A stretch of 54,930 bases of DNA from contig CAJTGB010000034.1 of the NCBI GenBank assembly GCA_910575835.1, positions 1-54,930 on the forward strand, read 5' to 3'. This stretch comes from Lachnospiraceae bacterium. Its GTDB lineage: Bacteria; Bacillota; Clostridia; Lachnospirales; Lachnospiraceae. The notes beneath the pieces were generated by a model. The model saw only the letters and a list, made by a program, of their open reading frames with translations. It was not told the DNA's origin and made no database searches. Both the position numbers and the translations under genes were made by a program. This document shows positions 1 to 7,392 of the stretch, one piece after another; position 1 is the first letter of the stretch; each line of letters starts with the position of its first letter.

Positions 1-46
1 CTTACCGGCTGATCGTCCGCGGCTTGGTACAATTGGAAAGAATCAC

Positions 47-100
47 ATTCAGAGCAGTTTTATCTTTTGTATAAAGCTGCTCTCTTTGTCTGCTCTGAAT
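47..100. repeat. Inverted repeat / possible terminator hairpin
   Basis: An 11-base arm at 47-57 (ATTCAGAGCAG) is perfectly complementary to 90-100. A second copy of the inner CTGCTCT at 77-83 offers an alternative, shorter hairpin with 51-57. There is no long T run after it, so a terminator for a gene left of the window is only one possibility. Confidence 0.35.
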
Positions 101-166
101 CTGATACTTTCCTTAAGAATTTTACCAAATGCGTAGATTTATGAACAGGTACGGATTATTTCCTAC

Positions 167-319
167 TTACGTTTGAGTATAAAGATCTGGGGCATTCTGA
201 CATGGATATTCAATACCAAATATCTGTCTAATATTCAATTCTAAAATAAGTTTCCAAGTAAGCAGGGAATAATCAATATCTTTCGCTTCTTGAATCCAAT
301 AGCCAAATCTTTCGCTCAT
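167..319 (-). CDS. Doubtful small ORF, 50 aa
   Basis: On the minus strand an ATG at 319-317 opens 50 codons ending with TAA at 169-167. The peptide starts MSERFGYWIQEAK and is rich in W, Y and I, with no low-complexity bias. There is no Shine-Dalgarno sequence ahead of the ATG, only an A-rich stretch, and I recognise no family. It could be a remnant of a larger gene or chance. The rest of 101-508 shows nothing else that I can support apart from the ribosome binding site of the next gene. Confidence 0.22.
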   Translation of the reverse strand: MSERFGYWIQEAKDIDYSLLTWKLILELNIRQIFGIEYPCQNAPDLYTQT

Positions 320-508
320 TTCACTTTTTTTTCACAGTTTTTCCATATTTTCCCCACAGTTTGTTTCTATAATGACTTCATTGCATTTATCTTTGAGGCG
401 GTCGTCTCCTTCCGAATTCATTTGGCATTGGCAGCAACGCTGAATGCTGGCCGCTTTTAAGATAATGCATTTATTTAATGAAAGATATAGAGACGTAAGG
501 AGCAGGAA

Positions 509-1198
509 ATGAGTAATCAGAACGCATTTGAACGTGTAGAGAAGAAGTATCGGCTGGATCAGAAGCAATATGAATCCTTTTTTGATGCCGCGTCGGAGAG
601 AATTCATATGGATGAATATGGCTTACATACTATCCGCAATATTTACTATGACACGCCTGATCATGAACTGATCCGCCGGTCGCTTGATAAGCCCAGATAT
701 AAAGAGAAGTTCCGGCTCAGGGGTTACGGCGAGGTTCAGGAAGATAGTATAGTATTTCTGGAGATCAAGAAGAAGTATCAGGGAATTGTCTATAAGCGGA
801 GGGAGCAGCTATCCCTGGGGCAGGCGAGGAACTATCTGGAAGAGGGGAGCAGGTTAGGGCAGAGGAGTCAGATTTTAAAAGAGATTGATTATTTTTTCGA
901 GCGTTATCATCCGAAACCCATGCTATATCTTGCATATGACAGAGAGGCTTATGTGGGGAATGAAAATGAGGAGCTTCGGATCACAATAGACCGGAATATC
1001 CGAAGCCGAAGCCATCGGTTGGAATTATCCTATGACGGGGAATGCCGGTTGCTGAACCAGGGAAAATACCTGATGGAGATCAAGGCGGCGGACGCTTATC
1101 CTATTTGGCTTGCTAAGCTGTTGTCTGAGTTGGAGATTTTCCCCGTTTCTTTTTCCAAATACGGAGCAGTGTATTCGCATTCAAAGGGAAAATTATAA
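509..1198 (+). CDS. Polyphosphate polymerase domain (VTC-type) protein
   Basis: This 229-residue protein matches the VTC domain family, the catalytic tunnel fold of the yeast vacuolar transporter chaperone that makes polyphosphate from ATP. Visible hallmarks are the N-terminal EKKYRLD basic strand (about 11-17), RNIYYDTP (about 43-50), the KEKFRLRGYG strand (about 67-76), an EIKKKY strand (about 89-94), YDREAY and, near the end, MEIKAAD followed by SFSKYGAVY. Charged residues alternate along beta strands as expected for a triphosphate tunnel fold. There are no membrane segments, so it is probably cytosolic or membrane-associated through its neighbour. AAGGAG at 496-501 supports the ATG. The next two genes follow within 22 and 11 bases, making a three-gene operon. 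VTC, DUF4956 and beta-helix or CotH proteins recur together in Firmicutes. Activity in this particular family is inferred, not shown. Confidence 0.85.
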   Translation: MSNQNAFERVEKKYRLDQKQYESFFDAASERIHMDEYGLHTIRNIYYDTPDHELIRRSLDKPRYKEKFRLRGYGEVQEDSIVFLEIKKKYQGIVYKRREQLSLGQARNYLEEGSRLGQRSQILKEIDYFFERYHPKPMLYLAYDREAYVGNENEELRITIDRNIRSRSHRLELSYDGECRLLNQGKYLMEIKAADAYPIWLAKLLSELEIFPVSFSKYGAVYSHSKGKL

Positions 1199-1219
1199 AA
1201 AGATACAGGAGCAGAGAAT

Positions 1220-1894
1220 ATGTTTACAAGTATATTGAGTAATGTAGAGGGCATCCTGACGATACAGGACGTGTTATTGTGCACGGCAGTATCGCTTGTA
1301 CTGGGGCTGCTGGTTGCGGTTCTTTATGGATATCAGGGAGCGTGCAGTAAGAATTTTATGATGACGATCGTGCTGCTGCCGATGTTGGTACAGATGGTGA
1401 TCATGTTGGTAAACGGCAATCTTGGAACCAGCGTTGCTGTGCTTGGGGCGTTCAGCCTGGTGCGGTTCCGGTCGGTTCCGGGTTCATCCAAAGAGATTGC
1501 GGTGATCTTTTATGCTATGGCGGCAGGGCTTGCGACAGGAACCGGTTTCCTGGGATTTGCCGTAGTGATGACGATTGTGGTAGGATCAGTATTTTTCCTG
1601 CTTGAGAAGACTCGTTTTGGTGAATGGAAACAGGAGCAGAAGGATCTTCGGATTATGATCGCAGAGCATCTGGATTATACGGGGATCTTTGAAGATATTT
1701 TTAAGAAATATACAAGCAAATGCAGCCTGCAGAGAGTGAAGACAACGAATCTCGGGAGTATGTATGAATTGGATTATCATATAACTTTGAAGGACGCGGG
1801 CAAGGAGAAGGAGATGCTTGATGAGATTCGCTGCAGAAACGGTAATCTGACGATCATCTGTGGCCGCAGAGCAACGATTCAGGAAGAATTGTAG
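1220..1894 (+). CDS. DUF4956 family membrane protein
   Basis: The protein has 224 residues. Its N-terminal half carries about four hydrophobic segments (roughly 18-38, 46-66, 70-84 with the motif GAFSLVRFRS, and 95-131). A soluble C-terminal domain of about 90 residues follows, rich in K, E and R, ending with CGRRATIQEEL. This layout is that of DUF4956, a family of unknown function that often sits next to VTC-type polyphosphate polymerases. GGAG upstream (about 1208-1211) supports the ATG. It lies 21 bases after the VTC gene and 11 before the lipoprotein gene, so it is co-transcribed with both. A role in anchoring the polymerase or moving its product across the membrane is a reasonable inference from context only. 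Confidence 0.8.
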   Translation: MFTSILSNVEGILTIQDVLLCTAVSLVLGLLVAVLYGYQGACSKNFMMTIVLLPMLVQMVIMLVNGNLGTSVAVLGAFSLVRFRSVPGSSKEIAVIFYAMAAGLATGTGFLGFAVVMTIVVGSVFFLLEKTRFGEWKQEQKDLRIMIAEHLDYTGIFEDIFKKYTSKCSLQRVKTTNLGSMYELDYHITLKDAGKEKEMLDEIRCRNGNLTIICGRRATIQEEL

Positions 1895-1905
1895 GGAGGA
1901 AGACA

Positions 1906-3984
1906 ATGAAAAGCAGGATTCACATATTACTTCTTGTAATATTGATCGTTTCGGTTATGGCAGGATGCGGACGGCAGGATGCGGACAGGGGAGCGGTTAT
2001 GGATGCAAAGGCGGCATCGGATCGATCGGAACATGCGAAGATATCCGCTGTCGAGCTGACAGAAGGAAAATACAGTGAGGAAAAATTGGATGATACTTGG
2101 GAGGGGAGGGATTCGGTACAGATAGAATTGGATGGAGATGAGATTGCGGTGAAGGCATCTGAGCCGGGAAATGGTGCTGATGGGACGGATAGTGATAATA
2201 AACTCGGTGTGAATGTTTCAAAAGGGCGGGCTGTGATCACTCAGGCAGGGACGTATGTCTTATCAGGAACACTAGAAGACGGACAGATCGTGATTGACGC
2301 GGATAAGGAAGATTTGATCCGTATGGTGCTAAACGGTGTGAAAATGAATTGCAGCAATTCAGCACCGATCTGCGGCAAAGGCGGGAACATAGTCATTATC
2401 CTGGCGGAAGGCACGGAGAATGTGATTACGGACGGTATGGAGTATGTATATGAAGAAGGGGAGGATGAACCGGGAGCTGCGATTTTCGCGAAGGATGATC
2501 TGACCTTTAACGGAACCGGCACATTAAGTGTTACAGGGAATTATAAACATGGGATCCAGTGTAAGGATGATCTGAAATTCATTACCGGAACCTATGAGAT
2601 CAAGGCTGCAGAGGACGGGATCGTCGGGAAGGACAGCGTCACCGTGAGAAACGGAAATTTTACCATTGATAGTGGGGATGACGGGATAAAAGCGACCAAT
2701 ACCAGTGAGCCTGATAAAGGGTATATTCTGATCGAGGATGGTTCTTTTCAGGTTACGGCAGGCGGAGACGGGATTCAGGCGGAGACGCTGCTGCGGGTGA
2801 ATGACGGGAATATGGAGATCACATCAGGAGGCGGGAGCCGAAACGCAAGCGCTAAGCTGAGAGGACAGATGGGCAGCGGAAAGGTGATTCCAGGAAGACA
2901 AGAGCCGAATAGCGGACAGACAGAAGAGGGCACGGCGCCGAACGGCGGACAGGCAGAAGAAGGAATGGCGCCGCCGGATGGATTTGGAGGTTTCAGAGGA
3001 AAAGACCAGCCGCCTGACGGAATGGCGCCGCCAGAAGGCCGGGAACCGAACGGAGAATCTCTAAACGATGAGCAAGCGTCAGGAGAGACGGCGTATCCGG
3101 GTGAACAGGAAGCAAAGGAGGAAGCCGCAGTCTATGACAGTACGAAAGCCCTGAAATCATATGTGGAACTGATTATTGCGGGAGGAAAGTTTGACTTGGA
3201 TTCCTGCGATGACGGGATTCATAGCAACCAGAATGTGACCGTTAGCAACGGAACATTTTGTATCAATGCAGGGGATGACGGGATCCATGCAGACCAAACG
3301 CTGACTATAGAAGACGGGGATATAGAGATTCAGCAGAGTTATGAAGGCATTGAAGGGTTTGAAATAGTAATTGACGGGGGAAGTGTGAAGATTCGGTCGT
3401 CTGATGACGGAATTAATGCTGCGGGTGAAGATAGTGCTGCGGATTCAGCCGATGATTTGGCTGATGCCGGCGGGGCTGAAGAGAGATTTGGCCGCTGCAA
3501 AGGAAATTCTATGGAAGAAGACCAGGGGGCGGTATTGACGATCAATAGCGGTACGGTATATGTGAACGCCGGCGGGGACGGATTGGACGCCAATGGGGAT
3601 ATTTTTATAAACGGCGGGGATATAACCGTTCACGGACCGGAAGACGGCGGAAATGGGACACTGGATTATGCATCGGTATGTAAGATTACCGGGGGTACAT
3701 TTACAGGAATCGGAAGTGCCGGAATGATCCAGAATCCAAGTGAAGATTCTGTGCAGCCGGTCATTGTCTGGAGATTAGATGAGCCTATAGAAGCCGGAAC
3801 GGTCATTGCTGTCAAAGATACGGAAGGCAATGTGATCGTGGAGAAAACGACGGAAAAAACGGCGCAGTGGTTCGCGGTGTCTTCTCCGAAGTTTGCAGAA
3901 GGGGAAACTTATACGGTCTGTGCAGGCGATGTGGCCAAAGAAGTAGATTTGGAGCGGATCGTACAGGATGCGTCGCTTGAATAA
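1906..3984 (+). CDS. Carbohydrate-binding-domain (DUF4353-like) beta-helix lipoprotein
   Basis: The 692-residue protein is a predicted lipoprotein: a basic start and hydrophobic core lead to a lipobox VMAGC with Cys21. The mature part carries many short repeats of the type DGDDGIxA/GGDGI..., for example near 230-300, 430-500 and 540-570, each ending a predicted beta-helical coil. This matches the carbohydrate-binding domain-containing (DUF4353) proteins that accompany CotH or VTC genes. A disordered insert rich in P, G, E and Q (about 310-400, with APPDGFGG and DGMAPPEG motifs) interrupts the helix. GGAGG at 1896-1900 supports the ATG. It is the last gene before the 4070 terminator. Its ligand is unknown. 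It is probably exported and lipid-anchored at the outer face of the membrane. Confidence 0.75.
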   Translation: MKSRIHILLLVILIVSVMAGCGRQDADRGAVMDAKAASDRSEHAKISAVELTEGKYSEEKLDDTWEGRDSVQIELDGDEIAVKASEPGNGADGTDSDNKLGVNVSKGRAVITQAGTYVLSGTLEDGQIVIDADKEDLIRMVLNGVKMNCSNSAPICGKGGNIVIILAEGTENVITDGMEYVYEEGEDEPGAAIFAKDDLTFNGTGTLSVTGNYKHGIQCKDDLKFITGTYEIKAAEDGIVGKDSVTVRNGNFTIDSGDDGIKATNTSEPDKGYILIEDGSFQVTAGGDGIQAETLLRVNDGNMEITSGGGSRNASAKLRGQMGSGKVIPGRQEPNSGQTEEGTAPNGGQAEEGMAPPDGFGGFRGKDQPPDGMAPPEGREPNGESLNDEQASGETAYPGEQEAKEEAAVYDSTKALKSYVELIIAGGKFDLDSCDDGIHSNQNVTVSNGTFCINAGDDGIHADQTLTIEDGDIEIQQSYEGIEGFEIVIDGGSVKIRSSDDGINAAGEDSAADSADDLADAGGAEERFGRCKGNSMEEDQGAVLTINSGTVYVNAGGDGLDANGDIFINGGDITVHGPEDGGNGTLDYASVCKITGGTFTGIGSAGMIQNPSEDSVQPVIVWRLDEPIEAGTVIAVKDTEGNVIVEKTTEKTAQWFAVSSPKFAEGETYTVCAGDVAKEVDLERIVQDASLE

Positions 3985-4069
3985 TTGTAACATGATTTTG
4001 GATCAATGTGCAGCTGCGCCGTGCCAGTGTGAAGTCTTCGGGAAGAGCTGTAAGAATAGGTAAGTAAGA

Positions 4070-4135
4070 AACAGTCCGGTAGAAATTCAGGCTTTTTCAA
4101 GGCCCTGGATTTTTACCGGACTGTTTTCTTATTTA
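4070..4135 (+). terminator. Rho-independent terminator after the VTC operon
   Basis: The arm AACAGTCCGGTA at 4070-4081 pairs perfectly with 4114-4125, with an inner pairing around TTCAGG / CCTGG, and is followed by TTTTCTTATTTATTTTA. It ends the 509-3984 operon. Confidence 0.85.
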
Positions 4136-4266
4136 TTTTAGCAGTATTTATTCCCGTGAGCAATGAACCAAGCGGGCATGCTTGCATTTTGGGGATTGTA
4201 TTTTGGCCCATATCCATTCTCATACAAAAGGACAGCCTCTTTGCCATGCGGACTTCATATCGGATA

Positions 4267-4295
4267 TTGCTGACAGGAAATGAATGTGTTACAAT
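4267..4295 (+). promoter_or_regulatory. Sigma-A-type promoter for xpaC-telA
   Basis: TTGCTG at 4267-4272 and TACAAT at 4290-4295 are separated by 17 bases, 36 bases before the xpaC start. Five of six -10 positions and four of six -35 positions match consensus. Between the terminator at 4135 and this promoter I see nothing else. Confidence 0.6.
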
Positions 4296-4330
4296 AGGAA
4301 CAGCAAAAAACTGGAGGATAAAATGACAAG

Positions 4331-5653
4331 ATGATTAACCGGGATTGGGAGAGATTCGGGGAGGATATCCGAAGAACCGTCCAGAATGCGATTGATTCCA
4401 AGGACTTCGGCAAGCTGAATCAGACCATTACGAATACAATTAACGATGCGGTCGACAGTATCGCGGATAATATAAGGAATGCACAGAACGGCCAGAGCAG
4501 GCAGGCGGCACATCCTTATCGGGAAGAATCACCTAAGAGACGTCCGAATCAGGAACATCCATATCAGGCGCATCCATATCAGGCGGAGCCGAATCAGGCA
4601 TACCCATATCAAGCGCGCCCATATCAGGGGCGGAAGCTTCCGAAGCTGTTCCGCATGACGGCATTCGTGAATATGGAAGGAATGCTGATGACGGTCATAG
4701 GGGCGGTGCTTGGAGGCGCCGGTCTGATCCTGTTCATCCCTATGCTGTTAGCCAATCTGACGGGAGTATGCGGGATTGCTGAGATTATAATGATGGCTTT
4801 TTTTCTGGTCCTTTCGGTGGGAGGATTTACACTGTGCGGATGCGGGAAGGGCATATGCGGCAGGGTAAGAAGATTCAAGGCGTATATACAGATCCTTGGA
4901 CAGAGGGAATACTGCAACATCCGCGAACTGGCGGACAAGTCTAAGAAGAGCGTAAAATACGTGATAAGAGATCTGGAATATATGCTCTCGAAGAAATGGT
5001 TCCTTGAGGGCCATATGGACAGGCAGAAGACCTGCCTGATCGTAAGCCACGGGATGTATCAGCAGTATCTCAGCATAGAGGCTGGCAGAGCTGAGAGCGA
5101 ATTTGGAGAGAGGAAAAGGGAGTCCAAGGTATCAGAAGGAGAATCCGGGAATCGGGCAGAGGAAGAAGAACCTAAGACAGAGAAGCGGTCGAAGCTTCCG
5201 CCGGAGGTCCAGAAGGTGGTCGATGAAGGGGACGCCTATATTCTTAAGATACATGCGTGCAATGATGCGATCATGAGCGGCGAGATGTCGGCGAAGATCT
5301 CAAGGATGGAGATGCTGATCGATAAGATATTCGACAGAGTGGAGCAGGATCCCGAATCGATTGACGATATCCGCAGGATGATGGAGTATTACCTTCCGAC
5401 GACGGTGAAGCTGTTAGAGGCGTACCGGGAATTGGATTCTCAGCCGGTGGACGGAGAGAACATCAGATCTTCGAAGCGTGAGATCGAGGCTACGCTTGAT
5501 ACGCTGAACGTGGCTTTTGAGAAGCTTCTTGACGGGATGTTCCAGGAGACGGCATGGGACGTCTCTTCGGATATATCGGTGCTGCATACCATGCTTGCCC
5601 AGGAAGGGCTTACGGACGACGGATTATGGAGGACAAGACAAGATGAACAATGA
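4331..5653 (+). CDS. xpaC: XpaC-like (5-bromo-4-chloroindolyl phosphate hydrolysis family) membrane protein
   Basis: The protein has 440 residues. An N-terminal helical stretch (1-50) is followed by a proline/tyrosine/glutamine-rich repeat (HPYQAHPYQAEPNQ..., about 60-98). Two hydrophobic segments follow (about 110-140 and 145-170), then a winged-helix-like part (NIRELADKSKKSVKYVIRD, about 197-215), a charged linker and a helical C-terminal domain from about 290. This order fits the XpaC family, named from a Bacillus phosphatase-associated gene; no enzymatic residues are evident. GGAGG at 4313-4317 lies 13 bases before the ATG at 4331. A three-codon ORF (ATG ACA AGA TGA, 4323-4334) sits in between and its stop overlaps the start codon. 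The stop overlaps the telA start by 11 bases. XpaC and TelA genes are frequent partners, which suggests a shared envelope function. Confidence 0.75.
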   Translation: MINRDWERFGEDIRRTVQNAIDSKDFGKLNQTITNTINDAVDSIADNIRNAQNGQSRQAAHPYREESPKRRPNQEHPYQAHPYQAEPNQAYPYQARPYQGRKLPKLFRMTAFVNMEGMLMTVIGAVLGGAGLILFIPMLLANLTGVCGIAEIIMMAFFLVLSVGGFTLCGCGKGICGRVRRFKAYIQILGQREYCNIRELADKSKKSVKYVIRDLEYMLSKKWFLEGHMDRQKTCLIVSHGMYQQYLSIEAGRAESEFGERKRESKVSEGESGNRAEEEEPKTEKRSKLPPEVQKVVDEGDAYILKIHACNDAIMSGEMSAKISRMEMLIDKIFDRVEQDPESIDDIRRMMEYYLPTTVKLLEAYRELDSQPVDGENIRSSKREIEATLDTLNVAFEKLLDGMFQETAWDVSSDISVLHTMLAQEGLTDDGLWRTRQDEQ

Positions 5654-6776
5654 ATTCGAGGGATTTAACGCGGTTCCTGAACTTACCCTGGAGCCATTCA
5701 AGGAGGAGGCCAGGCCGGTCCTGGCAGAAGAGAAGAAGGATCCGGTGCTTGACGAGAGCATTTTATCAGAAGAAGAGAGGCGGGCGGTTGATGCATTTGC
5801 CGCACAGATCGACCTGACGAACTCCAATGCGATCCTGCAATACGGAGCGGGTACGCAGAAGAAGATGGCGGATTTTTCCGAGTCGGCTCTTGAAAATGTA
5901 CGGACGAAGGATCTTGGAGAGGTGGGAGAGCTTCTCTCTAATGTAGTGAGGGAACTTAAAAGTTTTGATGAAGAGGAGGAGAAGGGATTTCTGGGAATTT
6001 TTAAGAGGACGTCGGGGAAGATCCAGTCCATGAAGACCCGATACGCTAAGGCAGAGACGAATATCAACCAGATCTGCAAGGTGCTTGAATCCCATCAGGT
6101 GCAGCTTCTTAAGGATATTGCTGTGCTTGATAAGATGTATGGCCTGAATCTGACGTATTTCAAAGAACTGTCCATGTATATTCTAGCGGGGAAGAAGAAG
6201 CTGACGGAAGTCAGAGGCAGTCAGCTTCCCGGACTTCTTGAGAAGGCGTCAAGGACGGGGCTTGCAGAGGATGCCCAGGCGGCGAGGGATCTGGACGCTA
6301 TGTGCAACCGGTTTGAGAAGAAGATCCATGACTTAGAGCTTACAAGGACGATCTCGATGCAGACGGCGCCTCAGATACGGCTTATACAGGGGAACGATAC
6401 CCTGATGGTAGAGAAGATCCAGTCTACGGTGGTCAATACGATCCCTCTCTGGAAGAGCCAGATCGTTCTCGCTCTGGGAGTAGAGCATTCCGCGCAGGCT
6501 GCGGCGGCACACCGGGAAGTGACGGATATGACGAACGAGCTCTTAAGGAAGAATGCGGATACGCTTAAGATGGCTGTCACCGAGACGGCCAAAGAAGCAG
6601 AGCGCGGTGTTGTGGAGATCGAGACGCTGAAGCACACTAACGAGACTCTGATCTCAACCCTTGACGAGGTGATGCAGATTCAGCGGGAGGGACGTAAGAA
6701 GCGCGCCGAGGCTGAACAGGAGATGAGGCGGATCGAGCAGGAGCTTAAGACGAAGCTTCTGCAGGTACATGGTTAA
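5643..6776 (+). CDS. telA: Toxic anion resistance protein TelA family
   Basis: The 377-residue, almost wholly alpha-helical soluble protein matches the TelA/KlaA family (PF05816). The conserved features I recognise are GFLGIFKRT..KIQSMKTRY (about 115-140), the LxxMYGLN segment, an NRFEKKIHDLEL helix and the IRLIQGN...KIQSTVVNTIPLWKSQIVLAL block (about 240-280). The family was named for tellurite resistance, but most members have no proven role in that and are tied to envelope stress. I start at the ATG at 5643, which follows GGAGG (5628-5632) by 10 bases. A longer reading frame exists upstream but overlaps xpaC heavily and has no ribosome binding site. It overlaps xpaC by 11 bases, indicating translational coupling. 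Confidence 0.85.
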   Translation: MNNEFEGFNAVPELTLEPFKEEARPVLAEEKKDPVLDESILSEEERRAVDAFAAQIDLTNSNAILQYGAGTQKKMADFSESALENVRTKDLGEVGELLSNVVRELKSFDEEEEKGFLGIFKRTSGKIQSMKTRYAKAETNINQICKVLESHQVQLLKDIAVLDKMYGLNLTYFKELSMYILAGKKKLTEVRGSQLPGLLEKASRTGLAEDAQAARDLDAMCNRFEKKIHDLELTRTISMQTAPQIRLIQGNDTLMVEKIQSTVVNTIPLWKSQIVLALGVEHSAQAAAAHREVTDMTNELLRKNADTLKMAVTETAKEAERGVVEIETLKHTNETLISTLDEVMQIQREGRKKRAEAEQEMRRIEQELKTKLLQVHG

Positions 6777-6798
6777 TGACATTTATTTCAGAAAACCC

Positions 6799-6827
6799 TT
6801 GATTTTACGGGAATAAGGTGCTATACT
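6799..6827 (+). promoter_or_regulatory. Sigma-A-type promoter for the rimP-nusA-infB operon
   Basis: TTGATT at 6799-6804 and TATACT at 6822-6827 are exactly 17 bases apart. The predicted transcript starts near 6834, about 72 bases before rimP, and probably drives the genes through ribF or beyond because no terminator is seen until after rpsO. Confidence 0.75.
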
Positions 6828-6856
6828 AGCTTACAGTTACATAAGGAAATCGGCAG

Positions 6857-6880
6857 GAGAGTGAACGAGAGTTCACTCTT
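6857..6880 (+). ncRNA. Hairpin in the rimP leader
   Basis: AGAGTGAAC at 6858-6866 pairs perfectly with 6871-6879 around a GAGA tetraloop of the GNRA type, followed by a U-rich run and then the rimP AAGGAGG (6891-6897). It could be an attenuator or a 5'-end stabiliser. I cannot assign it to a named RNA family. Confidence 0.5.
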
Positions 6881-6905
6881 CTTTGTTGATAAGGAGGATT
6901 TGATA

Positions 6906-7373
6906 TTGACAAAGAGAGAGATGTACGAGAAGAACACGGAAGAGATTCTGATCCCCATGACGGAGGAACTGGGATTCGAACTTGTGGACGTAGAATATGT
7001 GAAGGAGGGTTCATCCTGGTACCTTCGGGCATATATTGATAAGCCGGGAGGGATCAACATTAACGACTGCGAGACGGTGAGCCGCAGGCTTTCGGATATC
7101 CTGGACGAGAAGGATTACATCGACGAGGCATATATCCTGGAAGTCAGTTCGCCCGGACTTGGGCGGCCGCTTAGGAAAGAGAAGGATTTTAAGAGAAGTC
7201 TTGGGGAAGAAGTGGAGATTCGGACGTATCGTATGATAGATAAGCAGAAGGAATTTACCGGGATCCTGAAAGATTATGATGAGAAGACGGTGACCATAGA
7301 ACTTGACGGCGGGACCGTAAGAATATTTGAGAAGAGCGATATTGCGTTGATCCGCCTGGCATTTGATTTTTGA
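6906..7373 (+). CDS. rimP: Ribosome maturation factor RimP
   Basis: The 155-residue protein is RimP, which binds free 30S subunits late in their assembly. The N-terminal domain contains ELGFELVDVEYVKEG and YLRAYIDKPGGI, then NDCETVSRRLSDILD, and the strongly conserved EVSSPGLGRPL. The C-terminal Sm-like domain follows (EEVEIRTY...). The best start is TTG at 6906, eight bases after AAGGAGG (6891-6897). The GTG at 6861 lies inside the leader hairpin and the ATG at 6921 is too far from the ribosome binding site. It is the first gene of the nusA-infB operon; nusA starts 19 bases downstream. Confidence 0.93.
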   Translation: MTKREMYEKNTEEILIPMTEELGFELVDVEYVKEGSSWYLRAYIDKPGGININDCETVSRRLSDILDEKDYIDEAYILEVSSPGLGRPLRKEKDFKRSLGEEVEIRTYRMIDKQKEFTGILKDYDEKTVTIELDGGTVRIFEKSDIALIRLAFDF

Positions 7374-7392
7374 GATAGGAGGAGAATAGAAA

